This document shows positions 34,022 to 42,917 of a stretch of 64,000 nt of DNA, piece after piece. The translations under genes and the position numbers were made by a program. The DNA lies in contig NZ_UAVD01000009.1 in the NCBI RefSeq assembly GCF_900460065.1, forward strand, positions 1-64,000, read 5' to 3'. This DNA comes from Streptomyces griseus (GTDB lineage Bacteria > Actinomycetota > Actinomycetes > Streptomycetales > Streptomycetaceae). Under the pieces are notes generated by a model. It searched no databases. It saw only the letters and a list, made by a program, of their open reading frames with translations, and had not been told where the DNA came from. Position 1 is the first letter of the stretch; each line of letters begins with the position of its first letter.

Positions 34022-34064
34022 TCACACCGCCGCCCGCCCACCACGGGCGACCGCGGCGGTGTGA
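34022..34064 (+). other. Intercistronic hairpin between binding protein and permease
   Basis: TCACACCGCCGC (34022-34033) pairs with GCGGCGGTGTGA (34053-34064), a perfect 12-bp stem around a 19-base loop with an inner CGCCC/GGGCG stem. Such elements often give partial termination or 3' protection so that the binding protein outnumbers the permease. Confidence 0.75.
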
Positions 34065-34120
34065 GGGCGGGACCCGGGCGGCCCTGACCCGCCCTCCGCC
34101 CGATCGCAAGGAACCCGACG

Positions 34121-35071
34121 ATGGTTGCTTTTCTCCGGCTCGCGCTGCGCCGCGTCGCGATGATGCCGGTGATGATTCTCGGCATCGCACTGCTGGTCTT
34201 CGTGGTGCTGCAGTTCTCGCCGGCCGACCCGGCCTACAACGCGCTCGGGGAGAGCGCCGGACCTGAGGCCAGGGAAGCCTTCGCGGAGGCCAACGGGCTC
34301 AACGACCCGTTGCCGGTCCGCTACTTCGACTTCCTCGGCCAACTGCTCCACTTCGACCTCGGGATGACCGTCCCACCGAGCCAGCCCGTGATCGACCGGA
34401 TCACGGCAGCGTTCCCGCTCACCCTCCAACTGACCTTCCTCGGGCTGTTCCTCGCGGTCACGCTCGCCGTCATCGGCGGTGTCCTGGGCGCGATGTACCG
34501 CGACCGGTGGCCCGACCAGCTGTTCCGGGTGCTGTCCATGGCCGGGGTCGCCATTCCCTCGTTCTGGCTCGGCGTCCTGCTCATCCAGCAGTTCGCGCTG
34601 AACACCCGGATCTTCCCGACCGGCGGGTACACCAACCCCGCCGACTCCTTCAGCGGCTGGCTCACGACCATGGCCCTGCCCGCCGTTTCACTCGCGGTGC
34701 CGGTCGCCGCGTCGCTCGCCCGGCTCGTCCGCACCTCGATGGTCGCCGAACTGGACCGCGACTACGTACGCACCGCCCGGGGCAACGGACTGCCGGTGTT
34801 CCTGGTGATCCGCTCGGTGCTGCGCAACGCGCTGGTCACCCCGCTCACCGTGCTCGGCGTCAAGGTCGGCTACCTGCTCAGCGGCGCCGTGGTCATCGAA
34901 GCGATCTTCGACCTGCCCGGCATGGGCAAACTCATCCTCGAAGGTGTCACCGGCGGCGACGTCGCCCTGGTCCAGGGCACCGTGCTGACCATCGCCATCG
35001 CCTTCCTGGTGGTCAACGTCGTCGTCGACCTGCTCTACCTGCTGGTCAATCCGCGCATCAGGACGGTGTGA
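34121..35071 (+). CDS. ABC transporter permease (DppB type)
   Basis: A 316-residue binding-protein-dependent permease with six predicted membrane helices (first at about 8-30: MMPVMILGIALLVFVVLQF). The EAA loop that contacts the ATPase reads DYVRTARGNGLPVFLVIRSVLRNALVTPLTVLG in pieces: residues about 205-240, including DYVRTARGNGL. This is the DppB/OppB-type permease of the peptide-class transporter, imported as the first permease of the operon. ATG 34121 follows AAGGAACCC. It is followed, after one base, by the fused permease-ATPase gene. Confidence 0.93.
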   Translation: MVAFLRLALRRVAMMPVMILGIALLVFVVLQFSPADPAYNALGESAGPEAREAFAEANGLNDPLPVRYFDFLGQLLHFDLGMTVPPSQPVIDRITAAFPLTLQLTFLGLFLAVTLAVIGGVLGAMYRDRWPDQLFRVLSMAGVAIPSFWLGVLLIQQFALNTRIFPTGGYTNPADSFSGWLTTMALPAVSLAVPVAASLARLVRTSMVAELDRDYVRTARGNGLPVFLVIRSVLRNALVTPLTVLGVKVGYLLSGAVVIEAIFDLPGMGKLILEGVTGGDVALVQGTVLTIAIAFLVVNVVVDLLYLLVNPRIRTV

Positions 35072-35072
35072 C

Positions 35073-37046
35073 ATGTTCGCCACGGGCCGTCTGGCCAAGA
35101 AGCTCTCCCGACCGGGCATCGCCTTCCGCGCCCTGCCGGTCACCTCCCGCGTCGCCCTCGGGGTGCTGGTCCTCGTGATCCTCGGCGCCGTACTCGCCCC
35201 CCTGCTCACCCAGGACCCGCTGACCACCGGCACCCCGGTCCAGGCCCCGAGCGCCGACCACTGGTTCGGCACCGACCGGGCCGGCCGCGACGTCTTCGCC
35301 CGCGTGGTGCACGGATCGCGCTACTCCCTGGTCATCGGCCTCGGGGCGACCGCCGTCGCGTTGATCGCCGGGGCCGTGCTCGGCTCGCTCGCCGCCACCT
35401 CCCGCAGGCTCGGCGACGAGTCCGTCATGCGGACGCTCGACGTGGTGATGTCGTTCCCGCCGATCGCCCTCGCGGCCGTCCTGGTCGCCGTGTTCGGCAC
35501 CAGCGTGCCGGTGATCATCTTCACCATCGCCTTCGTCTACACCCCCTCGCTCGCCCGCGTCGTCCGGGCCAACGTGCTCGCGCAGTACGGCGAGGACTAC
35601 GTCGCGGCCGAGAAGGTCATCGGCGCCCGGCGCGGGTACATCGTGCTCCGCCACGTCGCCGTCAACTGCATGGCGCCGGTGATGGTGTTCGCCACCGTCA
35701 TGGTCGCCGAGGCGATCATCTTCGAGGCCAGCCTCTCCTTCATCGGGGCCGGCGTGCAGGACCCCGACCCCAGCTGGGGCAGCGTCCTCGCCTACGGCCG
35801 GCAGATCCTCCTGGCCGGCGGCTGGTGGGCCACCTTCTTCCCCGGTCTGGCCCTCCTGATCACCGTCCTGGCCCTCAACATCCTCTCCGAGGGACTCACC
35901 GACGCCTCGGCCGCGCCCAGGAGCGCCCGCACCTCCCCCGCGCCCGACGCCACCACGGCGCCCGACCCGGTCGAGGCCGCCGCCACCGTCGACATCGACG
36001 CCGCCCTCGCCAAGCTGGCCCGGCACATCAGCGCCACCGAGCCGGCCGTCACCCCGGTCCGCGAGGACGCGGAGGAGCTCCTCGTCGTCCGCGACCTGGC
36101 GATCCGCTTCCCCGACCGCTACGGCGACATCCCCGTCGTCGACCGGCTCGACTTCACCGTGCACGAGGGCGAGACCCTCGGTCTGGTCGGCGAGTCCGGC
36201 TGCGGCAAGTCCATCACCAGCCTCGCCGTCATGGGCCTCCTCGCCCGCAACGCCGAGGTCAGCGGCGAGATCCTCTACCGGGGCCGGGACCTGCTGAAGC
36301 TCCCGCCCAAGGAGCGCCGCGCCCTGATGGGCCCCGAGATCGCGATGGTCTACCAGGACGCGCTCTCCTCCCTCAACCCCTCCGTGCTCGTCGGCACCCA
36401 GCTCAGGCAACTGACCTCGCGCGGCGGTACGAAGACCCCCGCCGAGCTGCTCGAACTCGTCGGCCTCTCCCCCGAACGCACCCTGCGCAGCTATCCGCAC
36501 GAACTCTCCGGCGGACAGCGCCAGCGGGTCCTCATCGCCATGGCGCTCTCCCGCAGCCCGCGCCTGCTGATCGCGGACGAGCCGACCACCGCCCTCGACG
36601 TCACCGTCCAGGCCCAGGTCGTCGAACTCCTCATCCGGCTCCGCGACGAGCTCGGCTTCGCCATGGTCCTGGTCTCCCACGACCTCGCCCTGGTCGGCGA
36701 CCTCTCCCACCGGGTCGCCGTGATGTACGCGGGGCGGCTCGCCGAGGTCGGCGACACCCGGTCCGTCCTCACCGGGCCCGCCCACCACTACAGCCGCGGC
36801 CTCCTCGGTTCCGTCGTCTCCCTGGAGGCCGGCGCGGACCGGCTCCACCAGATCCGGGGCGTCGTGCCCGCGCCCCAGGGCTTCGGCGAGGGGTGCCGCT
36901 TCGCCGGGCGCTGCGGAGCCGCCACCGACCTCTGCCGCACCACGACACCCGCGCTCACCCCGCGCGGCACCACGGACGACCACGGCTTCGCCTGCCACCA
37001 CCCGGCCAGGACGACCGCCGGGGTACGGGAAGGAAGCGCCCTGTGA
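35073..37046 (+). CDS. Fused ABC permease-ATPase (DppC-DppD type)
   Basis: The 657-residue protein joins a DppC-type permease (residues about 1-295, six helices, EAA loop EDYVAAEKVIGARRGYIVLRHVA around 185-205) to a DppD-type ATPase (about 340-650) through a Pro/Ala-rich linker (295-335). The ATPase has Walker A GESGCGKS, signature LSGGQRQRV, Walker B LLIADEPTTALD, and a C-terminal oligopeptide/dipeptide cysteine cluster (GCRFAGRCGAATDLC). Such permease-ATPase fusions occur in actinobacteria. It starts 1 base after the upstream permease and overlaps the next ATPase gene by 4 bases. Confidence 0.93.
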   Translation: MFATGRLAKKLSRPGIAFRALPVTSRVALGVLVLVILGAVLAPLLTQDPLTTGTPVQAPSADHWFGTDRAGRDVFARVVHGSRYSLVIGLGATAVALIAGAVLGSLAATSRRLGDESVMRTLDVVMSFPPIALAAVLVAVFGTSVPVIIFTIAFVYTPSLARVVRANVLAQYGEDYVAAEKVIGARRGYIVLRHVAVNCMAPVMVFATVMVAEAIIFEASLSFIGAGVQDPDPSWGSVLAYGRQILLAGGWWATFFPGLALLITVLALNILSEGLTDASAAPRSARTSPAPDATTAPDPVEAAATVDIDAALAKLARHISATEPAVTPVREDAEELLVVRDLAIRFPDRYGDIPVVDRLDFTVHEGETLGLVGESGCGKSITSLAVMGLLARNAEVSGEILYRGRDLLKLPPKERRALMGPEIAMVYQDALSSLNPSVLVGTQLRQLTSRGGTKTPAELLELVGLSPERTLRSYPHELSGGQRQRVLIAMALSRSPRLLIADEPTTALDVTVQAQVVELLIRLRDELGFAMVLVSHDLALVGDLSHRVAVMYAGRLAEVGDTRSVLTGPAHHYSRGLLGSVVSLEAGADRLHQIRGVVPAPQGFGEGCRFAGRCGAATDLCRTTTPALTPRGTTDDHGFACHHPARTTAGVREGSAL

Positions 37047-38050
37047 TCAGGCTCGACGGCGTCCACGTACGCCACAAGGCACGCAGTGGCGGGATCTTCT
37101 CCCGCGATGCCGTCCACGCGCTCACCGACGCCTCACTGAAGGTCGGGCGCGGCGAGATCGTGGGCCTGGTCGGAGAGTCCGGCTGCGGCAAGTCCACGCT
37201 CGCCCGCGTGCTGACCGGACTCCAGAAGCCCACCGAGGGCGAGGTCCTCTTCCACGGGCGCGACCTGTGGAAGATGTCCGGCGCCGAGCGGCGCGACGAC
37301 TTCGGTTCGGCCGTCGGCGTCGTCTTCCAGGACCCCGCGACCGCCCTCAACCCCCGCCTCACGGTCCGCCAGATCCTCCGCGACCCGCTGGACGTGCACC
37401 GCCGCGGAACGAGGGAGGCGCGCGAGGCCCGGGTGGAGGAGCTGCTCGACCTGGTCGGGCTGCCCGGCCACACCCTCGCAGCCCTGCCCGGTCAGCTCTC
37501 CGGAGGCCAGCGCCAGCGCGTCGCCATCGCCCGCGCCCTGGCCCTCGAACCCGAGCTGATCGTCGCCGACGAACCGACCTCCGCGCTCGACGTCTCCGTA
37601 CGCGCCCAGGTGCTCAACCTCCTGGTCGACCTGCGCGAACGGCTCGGCCTGGGCATGGTCTTCATCAGCCACGACATCCAGACCGTGCGCTACCTCGCCG
37701 ACCGCATCGCCGTGCTCTACCTCGGCCGCATCGTCGAGGAGGGCCGGGCCGCCGATGTGGCGGGCTCCCCCCAGCACCCGTACACCGAGGCGCTGCTCTC
37801 CGCCACGCCCAGCCTGCTGGAGGCGACGGAGCGCATCGTGCTCACGGGTCCGGTGCCCTCCGCCACCAACCCGCCGAGCGGCTGCCCGTTCCGCACCCGC
37901 TGCTGGAAGGCCGACGACGCCTGCGCCGAGGTCTTCCCCGTGACCACGTTCGGCCCCGCCGAACACCGCTGGCACTGCGTCCACCCCCAGAACTCCGCCT
38001 CCCCCTCGGAGACCCGGACCCCCGTACCGCCCGCAAGGAGCACCGCATGA
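37043..38050 (+). CDS. ABC transporter ATP-binding protein (DppF type)
   Basis: A 335-residue ATPase with Walker A GESGCGKST (residues about 40-48), Q-loop VFQDP, signature LSGGQRQRVAIARAL (about 155-170), Walker B LIVADEPTSALDV and switch His in ISHDIQTV. The C-terminal oligopeptide-transport domain includes GCPFRTRCWKADDAC. It supplies the second ATPase half of the peptide-type importer. The GTG start overlaps the TGA of the fused gene (GTGA), and its end overlaps the following lyase ATG. Confidence 0.93.
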   Translation: MIRLDGVHVRHKARSGGIFSRDAVHALTDASLKVGRGEIVGLVGESGCGKSTLARVLTGLQKPTEGEVLFHGRDLWKMSGAERRDDFGSAVGVVFQDPATALNPRLTVRQILRDPLDVHRRGTREAREARVEELLDLVGLPGHTLAALPGQLSGGQRQRVAIARALALEPELIVADEPTSALDVSVRAQVLNLLVDLRERLGLGMVFISHDIQTVRYLADRIAVLYLGRIVEEGRAADVAGSPQHPYTEALLSATPSLLEATERIVLTGPVPSATNPPSGCPFRTRCWKADDACAEVFPVTTFGPAEHRWHCVHPQNSASPSETRTPVPPARSTA

Positions 38051-38985
38051 CCGCCCCCTCCTCCGCGTACTCCGGAGTGATCCCGCCCGTCGTGACCCCG
38101 CTCACCGCCGACGGCGAGCTCGACCGCGCCTCCCTGGAGCGGGTCGTCGGCCACCTCCTCGACGGTGGCGTCAACGGCCTGTTCGCCCTGGGCAGTTCGG
38201 GCGAGACCGCCTATCTGACGCCGAGCCGGCAGGACGAGGTCATCGAGGTGATCACGGCGACGGCGGCCGGCCAGGTCCCGGTCCTCGTCGGGGCCATCGA
38301 GACCACCACCGACCGGGCCGCCGAGCGGGCCCGCGCGGCGGCCGCCCGGGGCGCCGACGCGGTCGTGGCCACCGCGCCCTTCTACACCCGCACCCATGTC
38401 ACCGAGATCGACCGGCACTTCCGGGAGCTCGCTGCGGCCGTGGACCTGCCGCTCCTGGCGTACGACGTACCGGTCTGCGTCCACAGCAAGCTGGACCCGG
38501 AGCTCCTGCTGCCGCTCGCGGCGGACGGGGTGCTCGCCGGGGTGAAGGACTCCAGCGGGGACGACGGCTCGTTCCGGCGGCTGGCCATCGGGGCCCGCGG
38601 CCTTCCGGGGTTCTCGGTGCTCACGGGCCACGAGCTGGTGGTCGACGCGATGATGCTGAGCGGCGCCGACGGTTCCGTGCCCGGCCTGGGCAACGTGGAC
38701 CCGCACGGCTATGTGCGGCTGCACGAGGCGGCCGTGAAGGGCGACTGGGACGCCGCCAGGACCGAGCAGGACCGGCTCGTCGGGCTGTTCGACATCGTCC
38801 GCGCGGCCCGCCCCGGCACGGCTTCGGCGACGGCCGCGGGGCTGGGGGCGTTCAAGACGGCCCTGATGCTGCTGGGCGTCATCGACACCCATGCGATGAG
38901 CTCACCGATGCGCCGTCTGGACGAGGCGGAGACGGCGGCGGTCGCGGCCTGCCTGGAGCGGGCGGGGCTCTCCCCGGTCCGATAG
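38047..38985 (+). CDS. NanA-like DHDPS-family aldolase, copy 2
   Basis: A 312-residue paralogue of the nanA product at 26983-27942; both have (L/V)DGGV..LFALGS..E.AYLT, ATAPFYTRTH..EI..HFR and Schiff-base lysine in GVKDSSGDDG (residues about 160-170). The tyrosine region is LAYDVPVCVHSK. Encoded at the end of the importer operon, it is likely a second N-acetylneuraminate lyase, possibly for a modified sialic acid such as an O-acetylated or glycolyl form (inference). ATG 38047 overlaps the ATPase stop by 4 bases. The operon ends at a strong terminator. Confidence 0.85.
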   Translation: MTAPSSAYSGVIPPVVTPLTADGELDRASLERVVGHLLDGGVNGLFALGSSGETAYLTPSRQDEVIEVITATAAGQVPVLVGAIETTTDRAAERARAAAARGADAVVATAPFYTRTHVTEIDRHFRELAAAVDLPLLAYDVPVCVHSKLDPELLLPLAADGVLAGVKDSSGDDGSFRRLAIGARGLPGFSVLTGHELVVDAMMLSGADGSVPGLGNVDPHGYVRLHEAAVKGDWDAARTEQDRLVGLFDIVRAARPGTASATAAGLGAFKTALMLLGVIDTHAMSSPMRRLDEAETAAVAACLERAGLSPVR

Positions 38986-39011
38986 GGCGCCCTCGCCCGG
39001 CGCTGGAGCAC

Positions 39012-39052
39012 GCCGCCCGGGCCACGGCGTCCGCGTCGTGGGCCCGGGCGGC
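39012..39052 (+). terminator. Strong GC hairpin terminator after the sialic acid importer operon
   Basis: GCCGCCCGGGCC-ACG (39012-39026) pairs with CGTGGGCCCGGGCGGC (39037-39052) with one bulged base, about 15 bp of stem and a 10-base loop, 27 bases after the lyase stop. Confidence 0.85.
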
Positions 39053-39225
39053 GGCCGTCAGCCGGCCGGGCCGCTTCCCTCTCTCACCCGATCGGTCCAC
39101 GGGTACGGGCACCCCTGACACACTGCCCGAAGCGCCCCGATATGCCCTCTTTCGTGAAACGTCTTAGCCTGCTGACACTGCTCGGATTGTCGACAGCCGG
39201 CGCCGTCGGCGGAGGGCGAGCTCCC

Positions 39226-40071
39226 ATGGCTGAACTACGTAAGAGGTCCGGACTGCTCGGCGAACTGTCCGCCGAGTTCGCGGGCACGATGATCCTCATC
39301 CTCTTCGGATGCGGCGTCGTCGCCCAAGTGGCGGCGGGCGGAGCCCTGACGGACCCCGCCGGTGGACTCGGTGACCACGACAGCATCGCGTGGGCCTGGG
39401 GGCTGGGCGTCACGCTCGGCGTCTACGTGGCCGCGCGGCTGAGCGGGGCCCACCTCAATCCCGCGGTGACGCTCTCCCTGGCCGCGTTCAAGGGGTTCCC
39501 GTGGCGGAAGGTGGCTCCGTACGCGCTGGCGCAGACGGCCGGCGCCTTCGTGGCCGCGCTCCTCGTCCGGTGGAACTACAGCGAGGCGCTGGCGAAGGCC
39601 GACCCCGGACACACCATCAAGACGCAGACCGTGTTCTCCACCCTGCCGGCCAACGGCAACCCGGCGCTGCCGGTCCACGAGTGGGGAGCGTTCCGCGACC
39701 AGGTCATCGGCACCGCGATCCTGCTGCTCCTGATCATGGCCATCACGGACATGCTCAACACCCCGCCCGGCTCCAACCTGGGCCCGTTCATCATCGGCCT
39801 GGTCGTGGTCGCGATCGGCATGGCCTGGGGCACCAACGCGGGTTACGCGATCAACCCGGCCCGCGACTTCGGCCCCCGGCTGGCGAGCTTCCTCACCGGT
39901 TACGGCGGCGCGTGGCGGGACCAGTACGGGAACCTCTACTTCTGGGTGCCCATCATCGGCCCGCTGGTCGGCGGCCTGCTGGGCGCGGGTCTCTACAAGG
40001 CCTTCATCGGACGCTTCCTGCCGTCCGCCGAACCCGAACCGCCGGGACGCGTCCCGGCGTCCGAGGCCTGA
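39226..40071 (+). CDS. glpF: Aquaglyceroporin (glycerol uptake facilitator)
   Basis: A 281-residue MIP-family channel with six membrane helices and two NPA motifs, GAHLNPAVT (residues about 80-88) and YAINPARDFGPR (about 206-217). The Asp after the second NPAR favours a glycerol-type channel. It admits glycerol, which the adjacent kinase (27 bases downstream) traps. ATG 39226 with GAGGGCGAG upstream was chosen; an in-frame ATG at 39142 lacks a ribosome binding site. Streptomyces control such operons with an IclR-type GylR regulator; a small inverted repeat TTTC-GT-GAAA at 39150-39159 is the only palindrome I note upstream. Confidence 0.92.
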   Translation: MAELRKRSGLLGELSAEFAGTMILILFGCGVVAQVAAGGALTDPAGGLGDHDSIAWAWGLGVTLGVYVAARLSGAHLNPAVTLSLAAFKGFPWRKVAPYALAQTAGAFVAALLVRWNYSEALAKADPGHTIKTQTVFSTLPANGNPALPVHEWGAFRDQVIGTAILLLLIMAITDMLNTPPGSNLGPFIIGLVVVAIGMAWGTNAGYAINPARDFGPRLASFLTGYGGAWRDQYGNLYFWVPIIGPLVGGLLGAGLYKAFIGRFLPSAEPEPPGRVPASEA

Positions 40072-40098
40072 CGACACCGGCCGGAGAGGCGACACATC

Positions 40099-41616
40099 AT
40101 GGCGGAATTCATCGGCGCGGTGGACCAGGGGACCACCAGCACCCGGTTCATGATCTTCGATCACGGCGGCAACGAGGTCGCCAAGCACCAACTGGAGCAC
40201 GAGCAGATCCTGCCCCGCTCCGGCTGGGTGGAGCACGATCCCGTGGAGATCTGGGAGCGCACCAACTCGGTGATGCAGAACGCCCTGCGACACGGCGGCC
40301 TCTCGCCGAGCGACCTGGTGGCGATCGGGATCACCAACCAGCGCGAGACCACGGTGGTCTGGGACCCGCGCAACGGGCGGCCCTACTACAACGCCATCGT
40401 GTGGCAGGACACCCGTACGGACGCCATCGCGGCGAACCTCGAACGCACGGGGCAGGGCGAGGTCATCCGCCGCAAGGCCGGGCTGCCGCCGGCGACGTAC
40501 TTCTCCGGCGGCAAGATCCAGTGGATCCTGGAGAACGTCGACGGCGTACGGGAGGCGGCCGAGGCCGGTCACGCGATCTTCGGCAACACGGACGCCTGGG
40601 TCCTGTGGAACCTGACCGGCGGCCCGAACGGCGGTATCCACGCCACCGACGTGACCAACGCGAGCCGCACCATGCTGATGAACCTGGAGACGCTCGACTG
40701 GGACGAGGAACTCCTGGGCTTCTTCGGCATCCCCCGGGCGATGCTCCCGAAGATCAACCCCTCGTCGCATCCGGAGGCCTACGGGTCCACCCGTACCTCC
40801 CGGCCGCTGAGCGCCGCCATCCCCATCGGGGGCGTCCTCGGCGACCAGCAGGCGGCCACGGTCGGCCAGGTCTGCTTCGAGCCCGGCGAGGCCAAGAACA
40901 CCTACGGGACCGGCAACTTCCTGGTGCTCAACACCGGCACCGAGCTGGTCCGCTCGGAGCACGGGCTCCTCACCACGGTGGCCTACCAGTTCGGCGACAG
41001 TCCGGTGGTCTACGCGCTGGAGGGGTCCATCGCCGTCACCGGGTCGGCGGTGCAGTGGCTGCGCGACCAGATGAAGATCATCAAGTCGGCGCCCGAGAGC
41101 GAGGAGCTGGCCCGGAGCGTCGAGGACAACGGCGGCATGTACTTCGTGCCCGCGTTCTCCGGTCTGTTCGCGCCGTACTGGCGGTCCGACGCCCGCGGCG
41201 CGATCGTCGGCCTCGCCAGGTACAACGACGGCGCCCACCTGGCACGGGCCACGCTGGAAGCCATCTGCTACCAGAGCCGCGACGTGGTCGAGGCCATGGA
41301 GCAGGACTCCGGGGTCCACCTGGACGTGCTCAAGGTCGACGGCGGGGTCACCGCCAACGACCTCTGCATGCAGATCCAGTCCGACGTCCTCGGCGTCCCG
41401 GTCAGCCGTCCCGTCGTCGCCGAGACGACCGCTCTCGGCGCCGCCTACGCGGCGGGGCTCGCCACCGGCTTCTGGCAGAACACCGACGAGCTGCGCACCC
41501 AGTGGCACGAGTCGAAGCGCTGGTCGCCCCAGTGGTCCGAGGAGCAGCGCACGGAGGGCTACGCGGGCTGGAAGAGGGCGGTGGAGCGCACCCTCGACTG
41601 GGTGAAGGTCCCCTGA
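40099..41616 (+). CDS. glpK: Glycerol kinase
   Basis: The 505-residue FGGY-family kinase has the full length and motifs of glycerol kinase: [11 protein letters not shown] near the N terminus (phosphate-binding), VWQDTRT (residues about 103-109, glycerol/sugar region), [16 protein letters not shown] and the second signature [21 protein letters not shown] (residues about 414-434). It phosphorylates glycerol to sn-glycerol-3-phosphate. Translation probably follows glpF in one transcript. Its end is 100 bases before a small orphan gene. Confidence 0.96.
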   Translation: MAEFIGAVDQGTTSTRFMIFDHGGNEVAKHQLEHEQILPRSGWVEHDPVEIWERTNSVMQNALRHGGLSPSDLVAIGITNQRETTVVWDPRNGRPYYNAIVWQDTRTDAIAANLERTGQGEVIRRKAGLPPATYFSGGKIQWILENVDGVREAAEAGHAIFGNTDAWVLWNLTGGPNGGIHATDVTNASRTMLMNLETLDWDEELLGFFGIPRAMLPKINPSSHPEAYGSTRTSRPLSAAIPIGGVLGDQQAATVGQVCFEPGEAKNTYGTGNFLVLNTGTELVRSEHGLLTTVAYQFGDSPVVYALEGSIAVTGSAVQWLRDQMKIIKSAPESEELARSVEDNGGMYFVPAFSGLFAPYWRSDARGAIVGLARYNDGAHLARATLEAICYQSRDVVEAMEQDSGVHLDVLKVDGGVTANDLCMQIQSDVLGVPVSRPVVAETTALGAAYAAGLATGFWQNTDELRTQWHESKRWSPQWSEEQRTEGYAGWKRAVERTLDWVKVP

Positions 41617-41716
41617 ACCGCTCCGACGTCACGACGGTCCCGGCCGGGGCCCGTCGAGGTGTTCTCCGGCACGCGTGCGTACGGCATGCTGGAGGACACC
41701 CGACGAGGAGGACCCG

Positions 41717-42133
41717 GTGTACGCGGAGCCCATGGCCCGGGCAGTGGTGGGACCCGCCGTGGTCGAGCTGCTCCAACGCTTCCCCCGCGGGCGGGAATTC
41801 ACCACCACCGTGTCGTTCGGCGGGGATGACTTCACTCTCCGCGCCCATGTCCGGGTGAGGCGCACGACCCCCGGGCTCGCGCAGGTCTCCCTCGCCTGTT
41901 GGGTCGTCGGCAAGGACGCGGCCCGCTACCTCGGGGGCCATCCCCCGCGCGAGGCCGAGGACTTCCTCCCTCCCGAAGGCACCGCCGTACCGGACGCCTC
42001 GCTGACCGCCCGCGTGCTGGACTCTCTGGCCGCACGACTGAACCCCGGCGCCGTCTCCCGGCCGGACGGCGACGGTCACCTCGCCATCGATGTCCCCACC
42101 TCCGGCCAAGGGGCCCCGGACGTCTTCGCATAG
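41717..42133 (+). CDS. Hypothetical protein of about 138 residues
   Basis: A 138-residue acidic/neutral protein without signal or membrane segment. It begins MYAEPMARAVVGPAVVELL (GTG start at 41717, with GAGGAGGA 4-5 bases upstream) and alternates strand-like and helix-like stretches, e.g. FTTTVSFGGDDFTLRAHVRV and SLTARVLDSLAARLNPG. I do not recognise a family. The GNAT gene begins 42 bases downstream on the same strand, so the two may be co-transcribed. Confidence 0.6.
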   Translation: MYAEPMARAVVGPAVVELLQRFPRGREFTTTVSFGGDDFTLRAHVRVRRTTPGLAQVSLACWVVGKDAARYLGGHPPREAEDFLPPEGTAVPDASLTARVLDSLAARLNPGAVSRPDGDGHLAIDVPTSGQGAPDVFA

Positions 42134-42175
42134 CGTTGGCGGTCCCATCCGACGCACCGCGACGAGGACCGGCCC

Positions 42176-42703
42176 ATGACCAGCCGTACCGGAATCCGCC
42201 TGATAGAGCCGACCGACGCCGCCCCGATCGCGGCGCACCGGGTACGTGACGCCGAGGCCTTCCGGCCGTGGGAACCGGCCCAGCCGGCCGACTACTTCAC
42301 CCCGCAGGGGCAGGCGGAGCGGATCGAGGGCCTGCTGGCCGGGTACCGGGCCGGCACGGTCTGGCCGGGTGTGGTGCTCGCCGACGGCCAGGTGATCGGG
42401 CAGGTCACCGTGGGGGGCATCCTGCCGCAGCCGCATCTGCGCCGGGGTTCCGTCGGCTACTGGACAGCGACCGTCGCCCAGAATCAAGGGCACGCGGGGA
42501 ACGCCGTCGCCCTCGTGCTCCGGGTGATGAGGGAGGAGCTCGGCCTGCACCGCGCCGAGGCGTCCACCAACCTGGAGAACCTGCCCTCGCAACGGGTGCT
42601 GCGCCGCAACGGGTTCACCCCGTACGGCGTCGCGCACTCGGCGATCTTCCTCGACGGGAACTGGCGGGACGGACTGCTGTGGGAGCGGATCCTCGGCGAC
42701 TGA
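42176..42703 (+). CDS. GNAT acetyltransferase (RimJ/RimL-like)
   Basis: A 175-residue GNAT protein with the RimJ/RimL pattern: IRLIEPTDAAPIAAHRVRD at the N terminus, acetyl-CoA-binding region RRGSVGYWTATVAQNQGHAGNAVALVLRVM (residues about 95-125) in which QGHAGNA replaces the usual RGxG(Y/L)A loop, and the C-terminal LGLHRAEASTNLENLPSQRVLRRNGFTPYG typical of RimJ. It transfers an acetyl group to an amine, perhaps a protein N terminus; the target is unknown. ATG 42176 follows GAGGACC. Confidence 0.88.
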   Translation: MTSRTGIRLIEPTDAAPIAAHRVRDAEAFRPWEPAQPADYFTPQGQAERIEGLLAGYRAGTVWPGVVLADGQVIGQVTVGGILPQPHLRRGSVGYWTATVAQNQGHAGNAVALVLRVMREELGLHRAEASTNLENLPSQRVLRRNGFTPYGVAHSAIFLDGNWRDGLLWERILGD

Positions 42704-42866
42704 GCAGGTCACGGCGTGCCCGGGTGGAGAGGGGCGCCCCGTCGACCGCGCTTGGATGTGGGCCACTAAGTTGATTAGTATGCGTGGCTCGGCCTCCGAA
42801 CGGCCGGTCGCCCGCCCGGGTCACCGGTGGAGGTGTCGCTGAAGCCGCGATCCCTGAGCGGTACTT

Positions 42867-42884
42867 GACGGTCCGTGGACCGTC
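42867..42884 (+). other. Leader hairpin upstream of the NlpC/P60 gene
   Basis: GACGGTCC, GT, GGACCGTC: a perfect 8-bp inverted repeat (7-bp stem, 4-base loop in practice) 33 bases before the GTG start. The 214-base leader also holds ACTAAGTTGATTAGT (42765-42779). No recognisable c-di-AMP riboswitch is present. Confidence 0.6.
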
Positions 42885-42917
42885 GCGCAGCGGCCGAGGA
42901 AGAAGGAGCTCGCCTCA

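Noticed and set aside
39142-39225. Upstream in-frame ATG giving GlpF an N-terminal extension
   Set aside because: No ribosome binding site precedes 39142, and the extension would put a second hydrophobic stretch before the channel. The start at 39226 fits family length and has GAGGGCGAG.
42704-42917. c-di-AMP (ydaO-type) riboswitch before the NlpC/P60 gene
   Set aside because: Such riboswitches often precede these genes in actinobacteria, but I cannot find the expected conserved core here; only simple hairpins are visible.
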